Assembly: GCF_963576675.1 (NCBI RefSeq)
Contig: NC_088918.1
Location: 39,465,501-39,529,500 of the forward strand
DNA from: Euphorbia lathyris
Taxonomy: Eukaryota > Streptophyta > Magnoliopsida > Malpighiales > Euphorbiaceae
Direction: 5' to 3'
DNA length: 64,000 nt
Part shown: in pieces, positions 22,681 to 33,766 of the stretch
How the letters are laid out: each line of letters opens with the position of its first letter
How positions within the stretch are numbered: position 1 is the stretch's first letter
Made by a program: the position numbers and the translations under genes
Notes under the pieces: model-generated
What the model was told of the DNA's origin: nothing
The model's database searches: none
Seen by the model: the letters and a program-made list of their open reading frames with translations, nothing else

Positions 22681-23818
22681 ACTCCCATTTTCGGTTTCTT
22701 CTTTTGGTTATTTTCTCTCTAACTTCCCATCCCTCTTTTTGCTCTCTTTCACCCTTATTTTCCTTCCAATGGTAAATGACAGTGAGAGTGGGCAAGTTGG
22801 CTAGGTTGAGACTCCCCCATAGGTGGTTCGGAGCCTATATTGCCTCCAATACAGACGAAGGCAAAATAAGCACTATTACGGGTTCTCCTCAAAGAGTCTG
22901 GTGCATGTGGTCTTTGAATGATGCAAACTTTTGTTCGAAGAGGCCCCCCGATGTTTGGTAAGTGTTTATATCTCATTTTTTACTTCAGTTTAAAAAAATT
23001 ATGTTGGGCCATTTTTAAGGCCGTTTCTTCTTAATTTTATTGTTTAGAAGTATTTCTGGCAAATGGGCCTGCCTATAGGGGCTAATCATTGTTCATGATG
23101 GAGGTGAAAGCCATACAGCTTTAACTTCTTCACTGCAACGCAATTAGTGCATGTTAAGGCAGACCCATAATGTTAGCATCGCACAACACGAGAGGTTTAA
23201 CCGTATGTCAAATGCGTCATTTCCGCACGAATATTAGAGCATGTAGAGGTAGACATGTGGGCCATGTGTCATGCGACACTAAGGCTTAGATATACGTTAA
23301 TGGGGTTATTGGCGCACAACTAAGACTTATGTGCAAGTAAAAAACTGAGTTGTAGAGGGATAGAACCTGTGTAGGAGTCACTTATTTTCTCTATTTTTTA
23401 CCCTTTTCAACTTCTACGCAGGACCATAAGATCAAGACAGGGGGAACGACTCTATCTACGGGGAGTGGTACAAGGACTTGCCCCCATCGATTCGAACGAG
23501 GGTGGATGGGACTCTATGCTGACCTTTCTTGGAGTATATGTCTCTAGGGGATCCACGATCCTCAGTTTCATAGTTGACAAGACTTAATAAAGGTGATGTG
23601 ACACGACCCATTCCTTCCATATTCCTTTTGAAGAGATTATGATCACTCCCCTGGACGTGATAACCATTAGAGCCCTTGATTTTGATGGGGTGTCGTTCCT
23701 TTTTTCTAATCAGCTCTTCATACTCACTTACAATAATGATGACAACTACACATTGATAAGCCTTCCACCTTGTCATTAGAGGGGGCACCATTGCATGGAC
23801 TATATTGATATCAAGGTT
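22681..23818. other. Unidentified sequence, possibly the interior of the flanking LTR element
   Basis: No recognisable gene. A minus ORF at 23456-23791 (111 codons) has no motif I can name. If the purine tract at 22670 is real, the first part belongs to the 3' end of an Athila-like element on the minus strand. Confidence 0.4.
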
Positions 23819-23823
23819 ATTCT

Positions 23824-24694
23824 TGTTGGTCCCGTGTAACGTGACAATATTAGTTCCAAGGTGGGGTTAGGAACTATTTAAAAAATTTCACGTTAGGCTG
23901 ACTGTTAATTTGAACTTAGACTTTTTCAAAGTCTTTTAGCACAGAGATACTGAGTAAGTTTTAGATACAAGCTTAGTCAACAGGTGACTAAGTTTGAATC
24001 TATCCTTGAGTCGGGATATAGCACTTGAGTCTATTCCTGAACTCAGCTTCACAGTTCACTCAACTCAGCTTATGTTCTTTTTAGTACTTTAACTAGGCAG
24101 TATTATAGTAAGCAATATGTTAAGGAGATAAGGGTTAGAAAGATATTACTCAGTACGTGCTCAGCATCCTCGGCCAATCAAATTCTTGTATCTTCTGTCT
24201 TCGGCAGTGCTCAGCAGCTTTTCGTCAGGCTGGACAGAATGTTTCCACATTTTTGGCAAAGTCTTCCAGGCAAATTCCTGCGTCTTCTGAACTTTACCCA
24301 AAGTAGAAATACTTTGTCTCCAAGTTAGTTCAGGTCTGTCGCTGACCTGACTTCCTTGTCGCACAACTCAGCAGCTTCGTCTTGAAGCTTTTGGTCGAAG
24401 GCTTTTCTATCCTTCTCGTCGCTGGGCTTGCATTTTGTTCAGCTCGAGCTGCGTTTTGATCTGCTTGGGCCGTGTGGCTTTCATCCGTTGACTTGGGCTT
24501 GACTTTCTCTAGTGGGCCTTTGGGCCTTACAACTTAATGTCTTATAAATTAAATAACTCAACATTGAACAAACACATTAGTACAAATAAATCAAAGCATT
24601 TAAATTTAATGTGTTAGAATATTTTTATCATGGAGATTTAATTCTTGTTAAATAATTTTGTCATATCAAAATCATGTGGAAAGGTGTTTCAACA
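23824..24694 (-). mobile_element. Solo LTR of the same Sirevirus family
   Basis: The minus strand begins TGTTGAAACACCTTTCC and ends GGGACCAACA, as in the LTR at 17692-19034. It is flanked by the exact 5-bp duplication ATTCT at 23819-23823 and 24695-24699. No internal sequence remains, so LTR-LTR recombination has removed the element. At 871 bp it is about 470 bp shorter than the other LTR and is clearly diverged, so it is a variant or an internally deleted copy. Confidence 0.88.
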
Positions 24695-24862
24695 ATTCTC
24701 CGGTCGATGACGGCGCTAGAAAGGTAGCTTGTATGCTCGGTCCTTCTTATAGTACATCTTGAGCACCACCTTGCTCTTGACTACCGATAGCATTGTTGAC
24801 CTCAGCATGCTAGAGGCACTGCGAGATCTGGACCAGCCAGCGGAGTATAGGTGGGGTGCCAA

Positions 24863-25228
24863 TGTCACACCCGACCCTAAATGACCTCAATCGGCATCGG
24901 GCGTGAAATAGAAAGATAATAATCAATACCTAGGAGTGTCCAATTCATCCAAATACCATAATATCATACACTTGAAATACCAAAGTTCTAACCATAATTC
25001 TAATAATAAGCAGCCAACTTCCAAACCTCGCCTAATCGATCGGTAACCTTCTCTATATCCTGTACTTTATCACCTAAAAACATTAAAACATTTAAAAACG
25101 TGAGACAAAAATCTCAGTAAGAAACTATCAGCCATAAAAACCAACTTTACTTAACATAACTACATATATACATTTATAAAGGGATTTAATCAAAACCTTA
25201 TAAAATAAACTCAGAACTTAAGTTCATA

Positions 25229-25284
<56 letters not shown>

Positions 25285-26372
25285 CTTGCCAAAACGAATC
25301 AAAACAAATAATCAAATAAATGTTTTATCAAACCAACTTGTAATCAAATAAATATTTTATCAAACCAACTCGTAATCAATCAAACGTAAAACCTTATATC
25401 AAAATCAATCATAACCGAAAACATAATCCAAATGAACTTAAAATATTGTATCCATCCTCGAGTTTCTCCCCTTAAGTATCAATCCATAACCGCATATATA
25501 GTCGAGACGTTTCTTAACATTGCCTATCCCATATGGTCTTACCCAACACTTCGCTGCCATACCCAATAGGTCTTCAAACTGTGTACACAGGCCATGTCCC
25601 TCACTGAACATGGTCTTCAAATATAAAACCACCGATCCGGATAACTCTCGATGGATATAAAATCATAAAATCATATCGTGCTCAATGAAATTCCAAACTA
25701 TTTCATAACCATAAATCATTTGGCTTCAATTAGCCCTTTTGTATCATAAAAATCATATTTGGACTTCAATCCAAAACAATAACAACGATAACCGCAATAA
25801 ATTTCTCAATCCAAAAACAATTCGTAAGAAATCATCAAATTCATTTTGTATATGGAAACCGAAAACATAATCAACCAAATTAAATCTTAAATCAACATAA
25901 TCAAGTAAAATCTGAAATTCACATAGAAGCATAGTCAATAGCTTCATTTGAACTATAATTTCACAATAAAAAGCAAAATCATGAAAAACCCTAATTTTAC
26001 AAAATTCCTGTATAACCTTAAAATATCAATTTCTGAAAAATCTTTGATATATATTTATCTATATACATAAAACTCAAAATATAGTTGATAGTTACTTACC
26101 TTGGCTATTAATTGAAAACCACAAACCCGTGCAATTCGCCTCGAAACTCTGTCTAAGACATTTCCCTCCAAACATTGCCGAAACTCAAAAACTCTTCAGC
26201 TAGGACTTAGATCTATGCATAAGGATGCTATGGTTCCAATTTCAAATGATTCGGACGGTCGATTCTCCGTAAATCAAAGAAACGGTGGAGAAATGGTTCA
26301 GAGAAAATTGATAAATTTTTAAAAAAGGAATTGAAAACGAAAAAGAAAAGATAATAGATATAGATGATGATG
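24863..26372 (-). repeat. Gypsy LTR, copy 1
   Basis: On the minus strand this LTR ends GGTCGGGTGTGACA, typical of Tekay/Del-like chromoviruses. It is nearly identical to copy 2 at 26589 and more distant from the copy at 57915-59649. It contains a (TA)n run at about 25235-25278 that is shorter in copy 2. On the minus strand its upstream end is joined to a primer-site fragment (26373-26588) instead of an intact LTR start. Confidence 0.8.
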
Positions 26373-26588
26373 ATGATCGCATATCATCTGGAATATTTGA
26401 GAAAAGTTTGGTAAATATCACGTTTGATCCTCCATCTTTTTATAATCTTTTAAAAATTATTCTAAACTTTTAATTTATACCTAAAATCATCAAATGAACT
26501 CCAAATTAGCTATCACCAAATATCGATATTCCTCAATTACTATCAACCTTAGGTCCGAAGAATTTAACCTAGAGCTCTGATACCAAAC
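26373..26588 (-). other. Primer binding site and leader fragment between two LTRs
   Basis: GCTCTGATACCA at 26574-26585 reads TGGTATCAGAGC on the minus strand, the primer site for initiator tRNA-Met. It lies 3 bp after the end of copy 2. The remainder shares sequence with the start of the copy at 57915 (GGAGGATCAAAC), so part of it is LTR. The whole interior of the element has been lost. Confidence 0.75.
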
Positions 26589-28270
26589 TGTCACACCCGA
26601 CCCTAAATGACATCAATCGGCATCGGGCGTGAAATAGAAAGATAATAATCAATACTTAGGAGTGTCCAATTCATCCAAATACCATAATATCATACACTTG
26701 AAATACCAAAGTTCTAACCATAATTCTAATAATAAGCAGCCAACTTCCAAACCTCGCCTAATCGATCGGTAACCTTCTCTATATCCTGTACTTTATCACC
26801 TAAAAACATTAAAACATTTAAAAATGTGAGACAAAAATCTCAGTAAGAAACTATCAGCCATAAAAACCAACTTTACTTAACATAGCTACATATATACATT
26901 TATAAAAGGATTTAATCAAAACCTTATAAAATAAACTCAGAACTTAAGTTCATATAACTATATATATATATATATATAAAGCATCTTGCCAAAACGAATC
27001 AAAACAAATAATCAAATAAATGTTTTATCAAACCAACTTGTAATCAAATAAATATTTTATCAAACCAACTCGTAATCAATCAAACGTAAAACCTTATATC
27101 AAAATCAATCATAACCGAAAACATAATCCAAATAAACTTAAAATATTGTATCCATCCTCGAGTTTCTCCCCTTAAGTATCAATCCATAACCGCATATATA
27201 GTCGAGACGTTTCTTAACATTGCCTATCCCATATGGTCTTACCCAACACTTCGCTGCCATACCCAATAGGTCTTCAAACTGTGTACACAGGCCATGTCCC
27301 TCACTGAACATGGTCTTCAAATATAAAACCACCGATCCGGATAACTCTCGATGGATATAAAATCATAAAATCATATCGTGCTCAATGAAATTCCAAACTA
27401 TTTCATAACCATAAATCATTTGGCTTCAATTAGCCCTTTTGTATCATAAAAATCATATTTGGACTTCAATCCAAAATAATAACAACAATAACCGCAATAG
27501 ATTTCTCAATCCAAAAACAATTCGTAAGAAATCATCAAATTCATTTTGTATATGGAAACCGAAAACATAATCAACCAAATTAAATCTTAAATCAACATAA
27601 TCAAGTAAAATCTGAAATTCACATAGAAGCATAGTCAATAGCTTCATTTGAACTATAATTTCACAATAAAAAGCAAAATCATGAAAAACCCTAATTTTAC
27701 AAAATTCCTGTATAACCTTAAAATATCAATTTCTGAAAAATCTTTGATATATATTTATCTATATACATAAAACTCAAAATATAGTTGATAGTTACTTATC
27801 TTGGCTATTAATTGAAAACCACAAACCCGTGCAATTCGCCTCGAAACTCTGTCTAAGACATTTCCCTCCAAACATTGCCGAAACTCAAAAACTCTTCGGC
27901 TAGGACTTAGATCTATGCATAAGGATGCTATGGTTCCAATTTCAAATGATTCGGACGGTCGATTCTCCGTAAATCAAAGAAACGGTGGAGAAATGGTTCA
28001 GAGAAAATTGATAAATTTTTAAAAAAGGAATTGAAAACGAAAAAGAAAAGATAATAGATATAGATGATGATGATGATAGATATACAATTGACACGCCACA
28101 CATAAAAAATGTAGTGCACACGCCCTTTTGTGGCTCTTCAGTGCCTGCATGAAAATCAAATTCATCTTTGCTCTATTTTATTTCAAAACCATTTTTAAGT
28201 TACTACCATAAGTATCTTTCTTTATTCTATAACATCAAAGTAACAATAGATATAATGGTTGGGTGTTACA
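26589..28270 (-). repeat. Gypsy LTR, copy 2
   Basis: Similarity with copy 1 runs from 26589 to about 28078 with very few changes, including a shared 64-codon open frame. Beyond 28078 the sequence differs and ends GGTTGGGTGTTACA at 28270 (TGTAACACCCAACC on the minus strand), which may be this LTR's own start or another repeat. No matching target duplication was found around the pair. Confidence 0.7.
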
Positions 28271-28284
28271 AGTTCACTTCTAAC

Positions 28285-28792
28285 TGTTAGACAAACTATT
28301 ACGTTTGTCTTAAAAATGTTAGATGTGATTAACCAAAAAAACAAAACGAATACAGAAAAATATGCAAACAGTACGACTGGAAATTAAAAGAGAAGGATTA
28401 GACAAGTCTGAGGCCTGTATTAGCAGTTTCCTTAAGACAGATGTCGTCGCTATTGACGATCGTCTCCCAGGATACAACAGATTACGCAAGCGAACTCAAA
28501 CCGTGTGTAGCCTAGTTATCACCGGAGTAGGAAAACAAGACATTATGAACAGACTGATAGTAGGAAAAATTCCAGAGAATATTTTTTCTGACCGTATGTG
28601 AATTTGACAATCCATTCTATATAAATAGAATTTGAAAGGATATGTCTTTTCACGAATGAATACGACTGTACACGGACAGACACGACTGTTTATGTACGAA
28701 TACGACTGTTCACGACGGACACGACTGTTCATGAAAGGAGGTGTTTGTTGGTATTAAAATTAATATATAATTTTATTCAAATTTTTCCAACA
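28285..28792 (-). repeat. 3' LTR of the Copia remnant, with phased ACGACTGT boxes
   Basis: The 508-bp LTR is followed on the + strand by ATCCCCCACATG, the complement of a purine tract. Four ACGACTGT boxes start at 28662, 28682, 28702 and 28721. On the minus strand they lie just upstream of a TATA box (TATATAAATAG on the + strand, near 28618-28628). Repeated boxes at this position act as enhancers in other Copia LTRs such as Tnt1; the same role here is inferred. Confidence 0.8.
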
Positions 28793-29313
28793 ATCCCCCA
28801 CATGAATAAAATTAGAAACGAGACGATTACGACGTGGTGATAACTTTCTACAGGAGATATCTGCATAGGATAGGTAGCTAATGTGCCTTGAACCTTCCCT
28901 TGTGAAAGTATATTTACTTTACTGGCTAACTAGTAGACGCGGTGTCTTTGAACTATTCTGCTGTTTGTGTAAACGATGATATACCTCACACAGATATCAA
29001 CATAACACGGTATAAGTTCTCATGGTTATGTTCATTATGGTCATGAACATCGCCTGGTTCTGCGAGAGTTTAAGATAACTAGGCCCCACACTAGTCTCCA
29101 TCGAAGCGACCCCACTTCACTCTGACATAGGTGATTTATTTGCTCAGAATACTAACGCATAATGTATCATTAAAAGCATATAGCTTAACCTTTTTCCGTT
29201 GGTGTCACTGTTTACATCTAGGAATGGACGAGAGTTTAACCCCCACAGTGAACGCGCAAGGTTTATGCAATTAGGTTGTCCCTTTGAACCTAGATCTTGG
29301 GATCTCCAGTCAA

Positions 29314-29589
29314 CTAGGTAGGGTTTTTCTTCACATAACGCCTCTTCTCTATGGGCTTTAGTCCAATTCCTTTCGATGATTTTTCAATTTGATCTTGGTT
29401 TAACCTCTGGGTTAGCGGATCCGCTGTGTTATCCTTTGATTCTACAAAATCAACAAGGATGACACTCGTTGAGATCAATTGACTAACGGTGTTATCACAC
29501 GGAAGCTTTTCTACCTGTAACTTATCATACATAAGCTTTTTATACCGCATATTCACCGACTGATATGATATTTTTCGTTGATTCATCAT
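29314..29589 (-). pseudogene. Copia RNase H C-terminal fragment
   Basis: The end of the frame reads VDFVESKDNTADPLTQRL, then SSKGIGLKP. These match the conserved C terminus of Copia pol, where DNxADPLTKxL and GMGLKP are usual. Upstream codons (KLPCDNTVSQLI, STSVILVDFV) also fit RNase H but are degraded. Only about 90 residues remain. Confidence 0.8.
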
Positions 29590-30841
29590 TGTGACGTACT
29601 TATTTTAAGGCGATTTGATTTTTACATTTTTAGTGACTTTAATAAATTAAATCTAGCTAACTAATGTTTATCTACCAGTCTAACTCGGCTAGATAACATC
29701 ACTGCTCAGATTTTTCAATTTATAACATTTCACATTTCTAATGTAAATTCATCCTTACGCGCGAGAATATCAAATATGGAATTTTCGCATATCATTATCA
29801 TCTTTAAAGAAAATATATTTTCTTTTATCACAAAGTCTTTAAAATTCACACTAATGAATTTTTCTAGACTATCGTTGTGGCTTGCACGTTGCCACTGGTA
29901 CAAGTAGGCCTAACACCTTTGAAGTAACCGTGTTCTTAAAAACCGGATTCATCTTCAATTAACGTACATGTACCAACACATGCCAAAAGGCAATTAATCC
30001 GTTTAAACAAACAGAAACTAGACATAATTAACAACTTTATCTTCCTGGAATTCCAAACAAGCCAAGTTAGAATCAGAAAATTATAATCTATTTAAACAAA
30101 CAGATACATAACAAATAATTAACAAAGATAAACTGTATATATTTTTTTTTTATGTTGATCAACTTGTCCCGATAATAATTTTTCAATTATACTCTGTTCG
30201 TCGAGACAATCCATCAATAAGGTATTCATGTTCATCAACACAACTACGGAAGTTGCACGTACCAAGAGAAACATAGAACACAATCAATTCTCCTGTATAC
30301 GAAGACAATATATGAAATTGGCATTAGTTGAATACCATTTGATCCAAAACCATAAAAATTACACCTGCAGAATTAATTGATAAGTCTAAAAGAAAACAAT
30401 AAAGAAAATAGAAAATGGTTATATATATATATATATTTTTCCACCATTTTTCCTAAGCCTTTTCTTCAAGTAACCGTTGGTGAATTTAGTGTTTGTTAAC
30501 AAACACAGCATGTTCATGCGAAGCACTTAAAACTCAAACAGAGAAATATATTTTCCACAATTCATAGCTTCACATTAACATCCGTTAAGCATGTAATCTG
30601 TACCAGAAATATCAAGCAATTTAATTTGATGGTTGCCATCAAATGGACAATGACATAATATTACATGCATCAAATAATTTATATACCAGGAACATAATTA
30701 ATTATATTTTGAACCCAGATTCCTATTTATAATAAATGTCACAGCATGTTGAAAACACATAATATATTTTCAACTCAGATCATAATATATTTCTGTGTAT
30801 TTCTGGAAATCACAAAAACATGAATTTATTTGTCTTAAGAT
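29590..30841. other. Interior of the Copia remnant without a recognisable gene
   Basis: AT-rich sequence with no pol motif. It lies where upstream pol would be expected, so it is either very decayed or a replacement. Confidence 0.45.
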
Positions 30842-31369
30842 TGTTAGACAAACTATTACGTCTGTCTTAAAAATGTTAGATGTGATTAACCAAAAAAACA
30901 AAACGAATACAGAAAATATGCAAACAGTACAACTGAAAATTAAAAGAGAATGAGTTAGACAAATCTGAGGCTTGTATTAGCAGTTTTCTTAAGACAGATG
31001 TCGTCGCTATTGACGATCGTCTTCCAGGATACAACAGATTACGCAAGCGAACTCAAACCGTGTGTAGCCTAGTTATCACCGGAGTAGGAAATTTATACCT
31101 AAGAAAGAAGAAAAAAATTAAACCTCGTCAAATACAACCGGACCTTTTTTTCAAATTCTAACTACCATTTTAGTCATCCAAAGCAACCATATAATGTGCA
31201 AGTCCAATCAAGCTAAAGTTAACCCGAATGTCAAGTTGAACTCTCTAACTTGAAAATTATGATCTTTCTAAAGCTCTATTTTTTTTCAATCCCGCATACT
31301 TCATATGTTTTTTTTCCCTAAACAGGTTGGATAGCACATCAATCGGGTTGGCCTATTTAATCCATTTAA

Positions 31370-32150
31370 CAATTTATGAAAAATTTGAGAAAACGAAGAA
31401 AAAAATGGGAAAACAAAAAAACGGAAAAAAAACATGAAAAATGAAAAAAAAAAGTGAAAAATGTGAACAACAAAAAACCGTGTAAACAGTAAAAAGGTGA
31501 AAATGGTAAGAATTTGAAAACGTGGAAACCGTAAAAACAGTAGAAATGGAAAAAAATGTGGATTACGAAAAAGACGTAAAAATGTGTAAAAACACGAAAC
31601 AAAATGAGAAAACCCGGGAAAATTTAAAAAAAATCATAAAAAGTGAAAAACGAAAAAAAAATTGTGAAAAATTGTAACAACATGAAAAATATGAAAAATG
31701 TGAAAAAAACGTGAAAAATGAAAACGAAAAGAAGTGACATAGGAAAAAACGTGAAAAGCGGGTTTTCACATTTTTACCGGTTTTTTCATTTTTTCTTTTT
31801 CACGCTTTTCGTATTTTTTCATTTTTGCATTTTTCTTGTTCTTATCATTTTCACATGTAATTGTTTTTCATGTTTTTACAAGTTTTCATATTTTTTCGTG
31901 TTTTATCGTTCTTCTGTTTTTATTTTTTTAGTATTTACCGTTTTTCACGGTTTTTTTTGTTTTTTTTTCATTTTTCATGTTTTTCTGCTTTTCAGTATTT
32001 CACTTTTTTTTATCGCTTTTTGCATTTTTTTCTTTTTTCATGTTTTTAATATTTTTCAAGTTTTTCCGTTTTTTTTACCTTTTTTTCGTTTTCATGATTT
32101 TTTTCGTTTTTCATGCTTTTCCATTTTTTTGCTTTTTACAAACACTGTAA
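31370..32150. repeat. Low-complexity mirror block: GAAAAATG-rich, then CATTTTTC-rich
   Basis: From 31370 to about 31755 the + strand is A/G-rich, built from GTGAAAAATGxGAAAAA words. From about 31765 to 32150 it is the reverse: T/C-rich CATTTTTCxTTTTTC words. Phenylalanine-rich ORFs in this block are artefacts of the composition. Confidence 0.75.
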
Positions 32151-32237
32151 AATATTTTTCAGTGTTGTAGTCAAACACCAAAATATTGAGTTGAAAGGAA
32201 ACCCACCAACTTAAACCATAACTTCCTCAAATCAACC

Positions 32238-32238
<1 letters not shown>

Positions 32239-32284
<46 letters not shown>
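32239..32284. repeat. (TA)n microsatellite
   Basis: About 22 TA units precede the MITE. A shorter TA run follows it, so the element sits in a TA array. Confidence 0.9.
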
Positions 32285-32286
<2 letters not shown>

Positions 32287-32836
32287 GTAATTAATTTATT
32301 AGACCCTATATTTTGACAAAACACACTGTTTAGTCCCTGTATTTTCATAAACACATGGTAAGGTCCCTAACCTTTTTTTCAATGAACTGTTTAGTCCTTC
32401 CTTCTATTTGTTAGATTTTTTTTACCGTTTATGACTTCGGAAATGACTAAATTACCTTTTACTATTTACCTTCAAACTTTAGAAGAGAAAATCTAATTTA
32501 AAAGAAGAAGCTATTTGTATGGAGAACAAGAAAAAAAAAAGACCCAATGCTTACGAATTTGAACGATTAAGAAGAAAATAAAAAAGAAGAACACTGAAAG
32601 TTGATTTCAGATGCATTAGAGTTTAAAGGAAAGGAAAAGAAGAACGCAAATCCAAATTGACTAACAAAATCTTCATGAGAGTCTAACGACAGGGACTAAA
32701 CAGTTCACCAAGAAAAACGTTAGGGACTAAACAGTTCATCGTGAAAAAGGTTAGAGACTTTATCATGTGTTTTTGAAAATACAGGGACTAAACAGTGTGT
32801 TTTGTCAAAATATAGGGACTAATAAATTAATTACCC
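32285..32836. mobile_element. MITE with long terminal inverted repeats
   Basis: This 552-bp element starts GGGTAATTAATTTATTAG and ends with its reverse complement. Inverted similarity continues for over 100 bp (GACAAAACACACTGTTTAGTCCC on the left pairs with its complement on the right). There is no coding sequence. Long inverted ends starting GGG fit a Mutator-like MITE. The target duplication cannot be defined within the TA repeats. Confidence 0.85.
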
Positions 32837-32849
32837 TATATATATATAT

Positions 32850-33340
32850 ATTAAGAAAAAAATTAAAAATGAAAAAAACGAGAAAATTGTAAAACAACGT
32901 CACAAAAGTGAATTTAGGAAATTATGAAAACAGGGAAAATAAAAAAATATGAAAAATAGAAAAAACAAGAAAAATGCGAAGAAAATCGTGAAAAAAGAGA
33001 GAGAAAGCGTGAAAATATAAAAAACAGGAAAATATGAAAAAGGGGGTGAGGAGGAAAATATGAAACATGAGAGAAGCGAGAAAAGATTAAAAAAAAACGA
33101 GAAAAATTGGAAAAATGAGAAGAAAAAAAACAGAAAAACAAGAAAATCATTGGCTATCTTGTTTTCCTTCTTTTTTAACTGTCACGTTTTTTCCGTTTTT
33201 AGCATTTTTCAATCTTTCGCTTTTTTCTGCTTTTTTAGATTTCATTTGCTCATTTTCCCAATTTTATTTTTTTTTTGTTTTTTCTGTTTTGTTCTGTTTT
33301 GTTGATTTTAATTGTGTAAATAATTTTTTTATGATTAAAT
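32850..33340. repeat. Second low-complexity mirror block
   Basis: A/G-rich GAAAAATxGAAAAA words to about 33160 are followed by T/C-rich TTTTTCxGTTTT words to about 33300, the same order as the block at 31370-32150. The MITE probably split or separated two related blocks. Confidence 0.65.
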
Positions 33341-33355
33341 TTAACTAAGTAAACA

Positions 33356-33438
33356 TACAGTAAAACATTTATAAATTAATACTCGATAAATTAATAATAT
33401 TTTTAAAATAATAATTTCTTTTGGTCCCGACTTGGACC
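33356..33438. repeat. MITE fragment, left part
   Basis: TACAGTAAAACATTTATAAA is the inverted counterpart of the end at 47745-47769 (TATAGAGATTTTACTGTA). The fragment is cut at 33438 by the Copia LTR. The shared words CTCGATAAATTAATA and GGTCCC link it to 47656-47769. Confidence 0.6.
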
Positions 33439-33766
33439 TGTTAGAGATAATATCTGTATTATCTCTACAGATAATTATCCTCACACTAAATAGAATTGTA
33501 GTTTGTACACAAGTCTATTTAGTGTGCAGAGATAAGATTCCATTATATCTAGGATTAAGTTTTAGAGTTGTATCTCAACTATACAACTAATTAGGGTTCA
33601 GAAAACATAATTAGTATACATTCATATGTCTGTCATATGTATACCTGTGATTAATATGAACCCTAACCAAGGGAATTATTTTACTCATTCAATTTATCTC
33701 TCTCTCTCTCTACACAATTCCGCTCTCTCTCTCTCTCTCTCTCTCGAATACCGAATTGCTTCAACA
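33439..33766 (+). repeat. 5' LTR of the Ale-like element
   Basis: The 328-bp LTR starts TGTTAGAGATAATATC and ends GCTTCAACA. CT microsatellites at about 33700-33745 lie near the transcribed end. The flanking 5 bp on the left are GGACC; the right copy is lost with the 3' end. Confidence 0.85.

Larger units (their letters stand above)
28285..31091 (-). mobile_element. Ty1-copia remnant (minus strand)
   Basis: A 3' LTR (28285-28792), a polypurine tract, the end of an RNase H gene (29314-29589) and a partial second LTR (30842-31091, about 250 bp matching 28286-28531) are arranged as a minus-strand Copia element. The LTR begins TGTTGGAAAAATTTG and ends AGTTTGTCTAACA on the minus strand. Gag, integrase and reverse transcriptase are missing. 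The second LTR is truncated and no primer site is visible beside it. Confidence 0.8.

Noticed and set aside
23456..23791. Minus-strand ORF of 111 codons
   Set aside because: No motif, no start context, no neighbour that supports it; left unannotated as a gene.
25438..25632. A 64-codon ORF also present at 27138-27332 and 58908-59102
   Set aside because: It lies inside three copies of one LTR. Preservation follows from recent duplication, and it has no recognisable domain.
31366..33348. Several phenylalanine-rich ORFs up to 150 codons
   Set aside because: They come from T/C-rich low-complexity DNA and have no domain or homology signal.
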